A model generated the notes under the pieces. That model was not told the DNA's origin and made no database searches. It saw only the letters and a list, made by a program, of their open reading frames with translations. This document shows, piece after piece, positions 1-5,308 of a DNA stretch of 5,308 nt (positions within the stretch are counted from its first letter, which is position 1; each line of letters begins with the position of its first letter). The position numbers were made by a program, and so were the translations under genes. The stretch is from Nitrospirota bacterium (lineage in GTDB: Bacteria; Nitrospirota; Nitrospiria; SBBL01; Manganitrophaceae), in the NCBI GenBank assembly GCA_023248505.1, contig JAHFEM010000183.1, forward strand, positions 1 to 5,308, given 5' to 3'.

Positions 1-842
1 GCGGTTGCCTCCCCGATTCGGCCTCCTCCCCATTCACCGATGATGAGCGCCAATACGGCCTGCCATCCCAACTGGTGAACCATCCCCTTGAGGCTGTGCC
101 GCTGAAGGATATGTTCGGCTTCGTGGGCCAGGACGCCGGCGACCTCTTCGGGCGAATCGGCCGCTTGAATCAATCCGGTGAAGACGACGACATGCCCTCC
201 CGGGATCGCGAAGGCGTTGATCGTCGGATCATCAGCCACGTGCCAGTGAAATGGATGGGGGGCCTCCTTCGCCAATGGATCCCCGATGTCCTGAACCATC
301 TTCGTCGTTTTCCCGTCGGGGAGAAGTGTCAGCTCCAGTTGGGTTTGCTCGTAGATCAGATCCCCCAGTCGCGCTTCCGAAGCGAAGGAGATGCGATGGA
401 CCGCCCATTCGGAGATTGCGTCCGATTCCCACCAAAGCGCCAAACCGAGGAGGAGGGGAAAGAGGAGAAGAAGTCCAAGAAGGACCCAGCCGAGCCGCAT
501 TCCTCGTTGGAGACGAGAGATCCCCTTTCGCCATTGCATCAGCTGCGGGGCCAGGGAGGAGGGAGCGGTTGCGAGGAAAACCTCTTTGGCGCGGGGATCG
601 GAGAGGACCAGCGATCCGGTCTCTTCCCCTTTCATCCAGGTGAGGGTGATCTGGTGATGATCGAATCCTCCGGCCGTGACCCGGAGGGCTTCGAAGGAGA
701 TCACTTCCTCGGCCGGCTCGCCGGGTCGACGGATCACTCCTTCCGGGGTGATCCGAATCGGAGTTTTCTCTCCCTCCGGCCGGATTCCCGGCCCGAAGCA
801 GAGGGCCTCGAATAATTCAACTTGAGAGATTGAAGACGGCAC
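1..842 (-). CDS. M48 family membrane zinc metallopeptidase with DUF7092-like N-terminal domain (3' end cut by window edge)
   Basis: This frame is open to the left edge, so 280 residues are visible and the C-terminus is missing. Residues about 8-95 form a beta-rich domain (ending around ISFEALRVTAGGFDHHQ) that resembles the DUF7092 module found before some M48 peptidases. Residues about 117-138 are a strong membrane segment rich in Leu. The catalytic domain shows NAFAIPGG (209-216) and the zinc motif HEAEH (240-244) followed by ILQRH, which are M48 hallmarks. The third zinc ligand, a Glu normally further on, would lie outside the window. Family members degrade membrane or envelope proteins; the substrate here is unknown. 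GTG at 842 is chosen because an in-frame TGA (the stop of the upstream gene) sits three codons before it. The nearest purine-rich site, GGGGA, is 13 nt away, which is weak. The gene follows the AIM24 gene by 6 bp and is presumably co-transcribed and coupled with it. Confidence 0.88.
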   Translation of the reverse strand, partial: MPSSISQVELFEALCFGPGIRPEGEKTPIRITPEGVIRRPGEPAEEVISFEALRVTAGGFDHHQITLTWMKGEETGSLVLSDPRAKEVFLATAPSSLAPQLMQWRKGISRLQRGMRLGWVLLGLLLLFPLLLGLALWWESDAISEWAVHRISFASEARLGDLIYEQTQLELTLLPDGKTTKMVQDIGDPLAKEAPHPFHWHVADDPTINAFAIPGGHVVVFTGLIQAADSPEEVAGVLAHEAEHILQRHSLKGMVHQLGWQAVLALIIGEWGGGRIGEAT

Positions 843-848
843 GATCGG

Positions 849-1643
849 TCAGTTATCCCCATCCAATAGACCGCCTAATCCGCCCAGGATCGATCCCTCT
901 TCGCGTCCCCGGCCGATTCCCGGCATCGCCGAATAGAGCCGACTCGCCAGGCGGCTGAGCGGGAGCGATTGCAGCCAGACCTTCCCCGGGCCCCGAAGCG
1001 TAGCGTAGAAGAATCCCTCTCCCGAGAAGAGGGCCGATTTGATCTTGCCGACATATTCGATGTCGTATGTGACGGAGGGTTGCATGGCGACGATGCAGCC
1101 GGTGTCGACCCGAATCATCTCGCCGGGGGCGAGGGCCCGCTCGCTCAGCGTTCCCCCTGCATGGACGAATGCCAGGCCGTCCCCTTCGAGCTTCTGCATG
1201 ATGAATCCTTCCCCGCCGAAGAGGCCGACCCCCAGCTTTCTCTGAAAGGCGATTCCGACCGAAACCCCTTTGGCAGCGCAGAGGAAGGCGTCTTTCTGGC
1301 AGATGAGCTGACCTCCCAGCTCCTTCAATTCCATGGGGATGATCTTTCCGGGATAAGGCGCGGCGAAGGCGACCTTCTTTTTCCCGCTTCCCCGGTTGAT
1401 GAAGATCGTCATGAAGAGCGACTCCCCGGTCAGGAGGCGCTTTCCCGCGCCGAGGAGGGCTCCCATGAGCCCTGACTTCTGTTGGGAGCCGTCTCCGAAG
1501 ACCGTCTCCATCTCAATGCCGTTTTCCATAAACATCATCCCGCCTGCCTCGGCCACCGCCGCTTCCGCAGGGTCCAGTTCGATCTCGACATATTGCATCT
1601 CAGATCCGAAAATTTGATAGTCGATCACATCCATTCGCGCCAT
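849..1643 (-). CDS. TIGR00266 / AIM24 family protein
   Basis: The 264-residue product matches the TIGR00266 (AIM24) family over its full length. It opens with a [21 protein letters not shown] strand and an [17 protein letters not shown] block (31-47). It continues with [11 protein letters not shown] (97-106), [14 protein letters not shown] (110-123), [25 protein letters not shown] (140-164), [15 protein letters not shown] (172-186) and [24 protein letters not shown] (205-228). The family folds as a Gly-rich beta trefoil-like barrel. Yeast Aim24 is mitochondrial, and the bacterial biochemical role is unknown. I see no signal peptide or membrane helix. The Gly-rich tail ([15 protein letters not shown]) is typical. 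The open frame extends up to an ATG at 1757, but the start at 1643 is preferred: TAAGGAG lies 7 nt upstream, the family similarity begins just after it, and a near-consensus promoter lies inside the would-be extension. The M48 gene follows 6 bp downstream. Confidence 0.93.
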   Translation of the reverse strand: MARMDVIDYQIFGSEMQYVEIELDPAEAAVAEAGGMMFMENGIEMETVFGDGSQQKSGLMGALLGAGKRLLTGESLFMTIFINRGSGKKKVAFAAPYPGKIIPMELKELGGQLICQKDAFLCAAKGVSVGIAFQRKLGVGLFGGEGFIMQKLEGDGLAFVHAGGTLSERALAPGEMIRVDTGCIVAMQPSVTYDIEYVGKIKSALFSGEGFFYATLRGPGKVWLQSLPLSRLASRLYSAMPGIGRGREEGSILGGLGGLLDGDN

Positions 1644-1650
1644 CTTTTTG

Positions 1651-1657
1651 CTCCTTA
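1651..1657 (-). promoter_or_regulatory. Ribosome binding site of the AIM24 gene
   Basis: On the minus strand TAAGGAG is followed by a 7-nt spacer (CAAAAAG) and ATG at 1643. This near-perfect Shine-Dalgarno match at ideal spacing decides the start in favour of 1643 over the longer frame from 1757. Confidence 0.85.
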
Positions 1658-1713
1658 TCCCTGTTTTCGATTTGTCCTCCCGGAAGCTCCCGCGGGGGGA
1701 TCGTGTGGGTAGC

Positions 1714-1742
1714 ATTATATCCATCCGTGACGTCGATCTCAA
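1714..1742 (-). promoter_or_regulatory. Sigma-70 type promoter for the AIM24-M48 unit
   Basis: On the minus strand a -35 box TTGAGA (1742-1737, 5 of 6 consensus bases) is separated by exactly 17 bp from a perfect -10 box TATAAT (1719-1714). Transcription would begin near 1707, giving a leader of about 63 nt before the ATG at 1643. The promoter lies in the gap behind the antiporter gene, so the AIM24-M48 pair is probably its own transcription unit under a housekeeping sigma factor. I saw no clear operator. Confidence 0.8.
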
Positions 1743-1773
1743 GCCCGTAAAGGCCATGAAGCGTCCGGGGTCC

Positions 1774-1799
1774 GGTCAAAAGATTTTTAATCTTTGACC
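1774..1799. repeat. Imperfect palindrome, REP-like hairpin in the antiporter-AIM24 gap
   Basis: Arms GGTCAAAAGATT and AATCTTTGACC pair over 11 bp with one bulged A and a 3-nt loop (TTT). A second outer pair, GGGGTC (1767-1772) with GACCCC (1796-1801), competes with the inner GGTC/GACC pair, giving alternative foldings. It starts 15 bp after the antiporter stop and ends about 31 bp before the -35 box of the next unit. There is no T-run after the stem on the minus strand, so it is not a canonical intrinsic terminator, though it may stabilise the 3' end of the antiporter mRNA or reduce readthrough. The GGGGTCAAAG-type arms resemble intergenic REP/RAYT-associated repeats; whether it recurs in the genome cannot be seen here. 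Confidence 0.6.
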
Positions 1800-1814
1800 C
1801 CTGGCCCTTTAGGC

Positions 1815-3200
1815 CTAACGTCTCACGTCGTTTTCTTTGAGCGGTCGTTCGGCAATCTCGCATATCTGTTGTTCACGGAGCGCGTCGAGACCTTCCAGAA
1901 GTTGGGTCTGGACGATGTCGAAGAGATGTCTTGCGTAGAGGAGCCGGGGAAGCAGAACATAATCGGCCCCCGCTTGATAGAAGTTCCTTGCGTCGCGAAG
2001 GGTCTCGGAGGTGACGATGACGGCGCTCTGCGGGCAGAGCGTCTTGATCTGTTTCAAAAGCCGGTGATTGCTGGTGCCTTTCAGAAAGGTATCGGGGATG
2101 GTGGAGATAACCACCTTTGCCCCGCCGATCCCGGCATGGCGCAGGGTCTCCGGATGCGCGATATCCCCGTAGACGCAAGAGACCCCGTTCTTTTTGAGAA
2201 TCTCCAAGGTCTGCGGATTAAAATCAATCACGAAGATCCGCTCCTTTAAATAGGGCATCTCCTGATTGATTTTGAAAAGAAACGAGCTGGCCTCCTTGAA
2301 GAAGCCGAGCAGAACAATTTCCTTGCCGGTTCCCTTGGGGGGGACCGGGGGAAGGGTTTCCTGAAGCCTCGGTTTAATCTTCTTCAGACCTCGGATCACC
2401 CATCCGACCAGATGCTCGCTGTACAAAATGAGATAGGTCGAAAGAACAAGGCTCAAAATTAAGCTGAGGATCACAACGGAGACGATTGCTTCATCGATCT
2501 GATGGTAGAAGGCTCCGAGCGTCACGATGACCAACGAAAACTCGCTGACCTGAGAGAGGTTGAGGGAGGCGACGAGACCGGTGCGCAGATCGAGCTTCAG
2601 CAGCCGCAGGGTGGGGAGGAGAATCACCAGACGGCTCACGAGGACGAATCCGGTGACCAGCAGCGCCATTCTCAATAAATCGGGGGTGATGGCCGGCGCC
2701 TTGAGGCCGAGGGCGACGAAAAAGAGGGTGATGAAGAAATCCCGAATGCCGGTGATTTTCGCAATCACGTCGAGACTATAAGGGAAGGCGGCGATCGAGA
2801 GGCCGGCGATCAGAGCCCCCATCTCCTTGGAGAGGCCGACGGCGCTGGCCGTTCCCGAGACGAGGAAGCACCAAGAGATCGAGGTCGTCAGCATCAACTC
2901 CGGTGATTTCGCGATCCAAGCGAAGAGTTTGGGCAGCAAGTACTTGCTGATGAGGAAGCAGAGCGAGAGAAGCCCCGCGCCGGCGAGAAGAGAGGAAAAG
3001 AGGGCCGAGATTTTGGGCTCCAGCAGGTTCGGTTGAACGGCGAGGAAGACGATCGCCCAGATATCTTGAAAGATCAGAATCCCCAGGGTGGTCCGGCCGG
3101 CCAGGGTATCGATTTCATATTTGTCATAGAGAAGTTTGACCACGATGAGGGTGGAGCTGAGGGAGAGGGCAAGGGCGAGATAGAGAAGGTTGAAATCCAT
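1815..3200 (-). CDS. Kef-type (CPA2) cation:proton antiporter, C-terminal part: transmembrane core plus TrkA-N (RCK) domain
   Basis: This 461-codon stretch carries most of a monovalent cation:proton antiporter of the CPA2/Kef family. It starts inside the exchanger fold: ALALSLSSTLIVVKLLYDK (9-27) and LGILIFQDIWAI (39-50), where the FQD motif holds the transport Asp (D46). GWCF-like, SKEMGALIAGLSIAAFPYSLD and RDFFITLFFVALGLK segments follow, as does ASLNLSQVSEFSLVIVTLGA (211-230). Hydrophobic helices run to about 260. A cytosolic TrkA-N domain begins near 293: beta-alpha-beta start EIVLLGFFKEASSF, the acidic end of strand 2 at IDFNPQ (325-330), VYGDIAHPETLRHAGI (343-358) and GADYVLLPRLL (411-421). 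The canonical GxGxxG nucleotide loop is replaced by GFFKEA, as I recall for this subgroup. The usual first helices are missing here and are encoded just upstream in the same frame, separated by a TAG at 3222-3224. The ATG at 3200 has only a G5 run 1 nt before it, too close for a good ribosome site, so it is probably an internal Met of a 576-residue protein. Confidence 0.88.
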   Translation of the reverse strand: MDFNLLYLALALSLSSTLIVVKLLYDKYEIDTLAGRTTLGILIFQDIWAIVFLAVQPNLLEPKISALFSSLLAGAGLLSLCFLISKYLLPKLFAWIAKSPELMLTTSISWCFLVSGTASAVGLSKEMGALIAGLSIAAFPYSLDVIAKITGIRDFFITLFFVALGLKAPAITPDLLRMALLVTGFVLVSRLVILLPTLRLLKLDLRTGLVASLNLSQVSEFSLVIVTLGAFYHQIDEAIVSVVILSLILSLVLSTYLILYSEHLVGWVIRGLKKIKPRLQETLPPVPPKGTGKEIVLLGFFKEASSFLFKINQEMPYLKERIFVIDFNPQTLEILKKNGVSCVYGDIAHPETLRHAGIGGAKVVISTIPDTFLKGTSNHRLLKQIKTLCPQSAVIVTSETLRDARNFYQAGADYVLLPRLLYARHLFDIVQTQLLEGLDALREQQICEIAERPLKENDVRR

Positions 3201-3236
3201 ACCCCCTGAAAAAAAACCGAACTAGCGAAAAAAAAG
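3201..3236 (-). other. In-frame amber codon flanked by two T8 runs inside the antiporter gene
   Basis: On the minus strand a T8 run (3235-3228), CGC, TAG (3224-3222), TTCGG and a second T8 run (3216-3209) lead into CAGGGGGTATG. The frame before and after TAG is identical, so the gene is one 577-codon frame from 3545 to 1815 with a single stop at codon 108. A one-base change (for example TTG or CAG to TAG) would explain it. Alternatively, opposite one-base length changes in the two T8 runs would bypass the stop and restore the frame, giving LFFSLVRFFSGGM or LFFASSVFFSGGM. Homopolymer sequencing error, transcriptional slippage and true nonsense mutation are all possible. Confidence 0.85.
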
Positions 3237-3545
3237 AATTCCGAGGGCGATGCAGCCGAAGAACTGCACGGTCCCGGCGACGGCGGCGGTCTTGCCGGCG
3301 TCCATCAGTTTGGTGAGGTTGATCTCGAGACCGATGATGAAGAGGAGGAGGATCAATCCGATTTCGGAGATCAGTTCAATGCTCGTTTCGTCGGAAATGA
3401 TCCCAAGCCCCATCTTCTGGCCGAGGAGGATGCCGCCGAAGATATAGCCGAGGATCAACGGCTGGCGGAATCTTCGAGCGACCAGGGCGGCGAGGGTGGC
3501 AAAAATGATGCTGACCGCAATGCTGGTCAGGAGGTTCATCTGCAT
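3222..3545 (-). CDS. Kef-type (CPA2) cation:proton antiporter, N-terminal part ending at an in-frame TAG
   Basis: The 107-residue product holds the first four membrane helices of a CPA2 antiporter: about 5-21, then RQPLILGYIFGGILLGQ (27-43), SEIGLILLLFIIGLEIN (60-76) and TAAVAGTVQFFGCIALGILFF (86-106). The pattern of a GYIxxGILLG helix followed by LLLFIIGLE is characteristic of Kef/NhaS-like exchangers. It ends at TAG in the middle of the fold, and the same frame continues through seven codons into the remaining antiporter, so alone it should not be functional. ATG at 3545 is the first start; a second ATG at 3539 is possible, and neither has a strong Shine-Dalgarno site. A possible extended -10 promoter lies about 30 bp upstream. 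Whether the pair is a pseudogene, a readthrough gene or a sequence error cannot be settled from this window. Confidence 0.82.
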   Translation of the reverse strand: MQMNLLTSIAVSIIFATLAALVARRFRQPLILGYIFGGILLGQKMGLGIISDETSIELISEIGLILLLFIIGLEINLTKLMDAGKTAAVAGTVQFFGCIALGILFFR

Positions 3546-3574
3546 GTTGGGATATCTCTGATTGGGATTGTTTT

Positions 3575-3583
3575 ATTGTAGCA
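3575..3583 (-). promoter_or_regulatory. Possible extended -10 promoter upstream of the antiporter
   Basis: On the minus strand TGC-TACAAT forms an extended -10 element (TGN plus a 5-of-6 match to TATAAT), 29 bp before the ATG at 3545. No convincing -35 box stands 16-18 bp upstream, which is tolerable for extended -10 promoters. A short inverted repeat TTTCG/CGAAA (3605-3618) sits near the -35 area. The rest of the 134-bp gap (3546-3679) shows nothing recognisable and no T-tailed terminator for the aminotransferase. Confidence 0.45.
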
Positions 3584-3679
3584 GATCCTCTTTAAAATGG
3601 AGGGTTTCGAATGCGAAATTCGGAACGCGGATGGGGAAATCAAGGAGAGAAGACGCAACCCCTTCGTCCCAGCACCGGG

Positions 3680-4876
3680 TTACTTTCTAAGGGCCTTTTG
3701 AATGATCCGGAAGCCTTGCTGCAGCTCTTCCTCCGAGAGGGTCAAGGGGGGGGCGATCCGGACGACGGTGTTCGTGTGAAGGGTCCAGCCGAGGATCAAT
3801 CCGGCTTTCAGACACCGTTGGACGAACCGGGCGGTTTGTTTCGGATCGAAGAGCTCGAGGCCAATCATCAGGCCCTTCCCCCGAACGGCGCGGATGGTGT
3901 CGATCTCTTCAGCCAGTTCCCGGAGGGCGGCCTGAAGTTTCTCCCCCATCGCGGCGGCCCGTCGGGGGAGATCGTGCTCAATGATGAAATTCAAGCTTGC
4001 CAGTCCGGCGGCGCAGCAGACCGGGTGTCCGCCGAAGGTCGTCACATGGGAGAGGGGGGGATCGACCGAGAGGCTCTTCATGATCTTCGGTTGGGAGATG
4101 AAGGCGCCGAGCGGCATGCCGCCCCCCATCGATTTGGCGACGGTGAGGATGTCGGGAGCGACCCCCCAGTGCTCCATCGCGAAGAGCGTCCCGGTCCGGC
4201 CGAAGCCGGTCTGAACCTCGTCGAAGATCAGGAGCGCCCCGGCCTTGCTGCAGCGGGCCCGGAGGGCGGGGAGGAACCGATCATCGGGAATCCGAATTCC
4301 CCCTTCCCCCTGAATCGGCTCGACGATGACCGCGGCGACGAAGCCGTCGATCTGCTTCAGCGCGTCGAAATCATTGAACGGGAGGAAGGTGACGCCGGGA
4401 AGGAGCGGCTCGAACGGCTTGCGATAGATCTCTCGGCCGGTGACTGAACAGGCTCCGTGCGTATCGCCGTGGAAACTTCCCTCGAAGCTGATCAGCCGTT
4501 TTCGGCCGGTGAATTTCTTCGCCAACTTGAGCGCCCCCTCGTTCGCCTCGGTCCCGCTGTTGGTGAAGTAAACTTGAGAGAGCGTTTTCGGCAGCTGCTC
4601 GGCCAATCGGGCCGCCAGATCGACCTGCGGCGACTGGATGTATTCTCCATAGACCATGACGTGGAGGTATTTTTCGGCTTGGGCCTTGATCGCCTGGACC
4701 ACCTGCCGGTTGGTATGTCCGATATTGGCGACGCCGATTCCCGAGATGAAATCGAGATAGGCTTTGCCGTCGGTCGTGTAGACGTAGGAGCCCGAGGCGT
4801 GATCGATTTCTAAGCCGATCGGATCGGGCGAGGTTTGGCAGAGGTATCGTCGGAATCGGCGGCGAGGAGAGGTCAC
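3680..4876 (-). CDS. Class III PLP-dependent aminotransferase (acetylornithine/GABA aminotransferase-like, substrate unassigned)
   Basis: The 398-residue protein is a complete fold-type I, class III aminotransferase. Visible landmarks: the N-terminal YLDFISGIGVANIGH stretch (40-54), FTNSGTEANEGALKLAKKFTG (104-124) which binds the PLP phosphate, SFHGDTHG (134-141) with the aromatic residue stacking on PLP, VEPIQGEGG (185-193), and LLIFDEVQTGFGRTG (215-229) with D219 contacting the pyridine nitrogen. The Schiff-base lysine is K248 in TVAKSMGGGMPLGAF. TFGGHPVCCAAGLA (280-293) and the carboxylate-binding Arg of VVRIAPPLTL (R373) follow. It resembles proteins often named 'aspartate aminotransferase family', whose amino acceptor is not fixed by sequence; acetylornithine transaminase is possible, but no arginine genes are in view. 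It starts at GTG 4876, inside the stop of the upstream LuxC-like gene (GTGA overlap), with GGAG 5 nt before; the next Met is residue 74, so no other start fits. The coupling suggests it acts on the aldehyde or a derivative produced by the reductase. Confidence 0.93.
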   Translation of the reverse strand: MTSPRRRFRRYLCQTSPDPIGLEIDHASGSYVYTTDGKAYLDFISGIGVANIGHTNRQVVQAIKAQAEKYLHVMVYGEYIQSPQVDLAARLAEQLPKTLSQVYFTNSGTEANEGALKLAKKFTGRKRLISFEGSFHGDTHGACSVTGREIYRKPFEPLLPGVTFLPFNDFDALKQIDGFVAAVIVEPIQGEGGIRIPDDRFLPALRARCSKAGALLIFDEVQTGFGRTGTLFAMEHWGVAPDILTVAKSMGGGMPLGAFISQPKIMKSLSVDPPLSHVTTFGGHPVCCAAGLASLNFIIEHDLPRRAAAMGEKLQAALRELAEEIDTIRAVRGKGLMIGLELFDPKQTARFVQRCLKAGLILGWTLHTNTVVRIAPPLTLSEEELQQGFRIIQKALRK

Positions 4877-5308
4877 GTGTTCTCCCAGTCGACGAAGCGG
4901 AGCAGATCCAGGAGGCGGAACCGGCCGTCGTGGTGCCAGGTGAGCGGCGGCTTCTGCATCATTCCGATCGAACAGATCCGGTTGACCCCCATCCGGGCCA
5001 GCGAGATCACGATCTCCGTCCGACGCTCCTGCGGAATGGCGATACCGACCCCCTGGAGATACGGCCGGATCGGTTCGAGGTGGCCCGTTATTCCCGAGAG
5101 ATCCTTCAGCGGTTTAATCCAGATCGTCCGTGCCAGAGGAGAGACGGAAAAGTGGGGATCGGGATCATACAGGACAGTCCAATCGATGCCGGAGGGGCTC
5201 GGAAAAACCTGGCCTCCCTTCAGCGGAATTGACCCGCGAAGCTGTTGGATCTGCGCCGCTTCCACCGGCGAGGTGGTCCCCTTTGGAAGTCGATAAGAGG
5301 CGACGTAG
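4873..5308 (-). CDS. LuxC-like acyl-CoA reductase, C-terminal part (5' end cut by window edge)
   Basis: The frame is open through the right edge, and 144 residues before the TGA are visible. The GTG at 5265 is just an internal Val, since the frame continues upstream as YVASYRLPKGTTSP. The visible part matches the C-terminus of LuxC-family (PF05893) acyl-CoA reductases: DWTVLYDPDPHFSVSPLARTIWIKPL, then IRPYLQGVGIAI, MGVNRICSIGMMQKPPLTW and the closing HHDGRFRLLDLLRFVDWE. LuxC reduces an acyl-CoA, or acyl groups passed from a LuxE-type ligase, to an aldehyde using NADPH. The catalytic Cys and nucleotide-binding regions lie outside the window. No luxA/B genes are seen, so bioluminescence is not implied; this subfamily occurs widely in non-luminous bacteria. 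The TGA overlaps the GTG start of the aminotransferase by 4 bp, so the two form an operon. The assignment is from motif memory and is fairly firm at the C-terminal block. Confidence 0.8.
   Translation of the reverse strand, partial: YVASYRLPKGTTSPVEAAQIQQLRGSIPLKGGQVFPSPSGIDWTVLYDPDPHFSVSPLARTIWIKPLKDLSGITGHLEPIRPYLQGVGIAIPQERRTEIVISLARMGVNRICSIGMMQKPPLTWHHDGRFRLLDLLRFVDWENT
4882..4885 (-). promoter_or_regulatory. Ribosome binding site of the aminotransferase, inside the LuxC-like gene
   Basis: On the minus strand GGAG (within GGGAGA) stands 5 nt before the GTG at 4876. It lies in the last codons of the upstream reductase. Together with the GTGA stop-start overlap, it indicates translational coupling and supports the non-ATG start. 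Confidence 0.75.

Noticed and set aside
75..815. 246-codon plus-strand open frame
   Set aside because: It lies opposite the M48 peptidase frame, which shows clear domain motifs. The plus-strand product has low-complexity Arg/Gly/Pro-rich composition and no family resemblance.
1644..1757. N-terminal extension of the AIM24 protein to an ATG at 1757
   Set aside because: The extension is Arg/Ser-rich and unlike the family, contains a near-consensus promoter, and the downstream ATG has a strong ribosome site.
1774..1800. Classical rho-independent terminator for the antiporter
   Set aside because: The stem is AT-rich in its upper half and no T-run follows it on the minus strand (GGACCCCGG follows instead).
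3222..3224. Pyrrolysine or other reassigned TAG codon
   Set aside because: No pyl genes or other recoding signs are in view, TAG is used as the normal stop of the same gene (1815-1817), and antiporters have no known need for pyrrolysine.
3605..3618. TTTCG-AATG-CGAAA inverted repeat as an operator
   Set aside because: Arms of 5 bp are too short to distinguish from chance, although the position near the putative promoter is suggestive.
3666..3679. Small hairpin just after the aminotransferase stop
   Set aside because: Only three G-C pairs and one wobble pair, with no T-run; too weak to call a terminator.
3611..4447. 278-codon plus-strand open frame
   Set aside because: It is antisense to the aminotransferase, whose motifs (SGTEAN, FDEVQTGFGRTG, AKSMGGG) fix the coding strand. 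The plus product is a GC-skewed shadow.
4457..4813. 118-codon plus-strand open frame
   Set aside because: Antisense shadow of the N-terminal half of the same aminotransferase; no motifs of its own.
4873..5265. Complete 130-residue small protein starting at GTG 5265
   Set aside because: The frame stays open to the right edge with similar coding character, and the family similarity is to the C-terminus of a much longer reductase.

Overview
The window is a compact, GC-rich (by eye, in the upper 50s percent) bacterial chromosomal segment. Every gene I can support reads leftwards on the minus strand; the long plus-strand open frames are shadows. Gene content (a LuxC-type acyl-CoA reductase, a class III aminotransferase, a Kef-type antiporter, a TIGR00266/AIM24 protein and a fused M48 peptidase) and protein style suggest a Gram-negative environmental lineage such as Nitrospirota or a deltaproteobacterial relative. 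That placement rests on recollection of similar proteins and is weak.

In transcription order (right to left): (1) 5308-4873 is the C-terminal 144 residues of a LuxC-like acyl-CoA reductase, cut by the window edge. (2) 4876-3680 is a complete PLP class III aminotransferase that starts at GTG inside the reductase stop (4-bp GTGA overlap), so the two are translationally coupled. An acyl-CoA-to-aldehyde enzyme next to an aldehyde-using transaminase suggests reductive amination of an acyl group. (3) After a 134-bp gap with a possible extended -10 promoter comes a Kef/CPA2 cation:proton antiporter with a TrkA-N/RCK domain, 3545-1815. It is one continuous frame of 576 codons broken at codon 108 by an in-frame TAG between two 8-T runs, so it appears as two ORFs. 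(4) A 171-bp gap holds an imperfect REP-like hairpin and a near-consensus sigma-70 promoter (TTGAGA-17-TATAAT). (5) That promoter drives a two-gene unit: a TIGR00266/AIM24 protein (1643-849) and, 6 bp later, a membrane-anchored M48 zinc metallopeptidase with an N-terminal DUF7092-like domain (842 to the left edge, 3' truncated).

The most notable points are the in-frame amber codon in the antiporter, the coupled LuxC-aminotransferase pair, the unusual HEAEH zinc motif of the peptidase, and the promoter that moves the AIM24 start 38 codons downstream of the longest open frame. I see no CRISPR array, tRNA, rRNA, insertion sequence or defence system.
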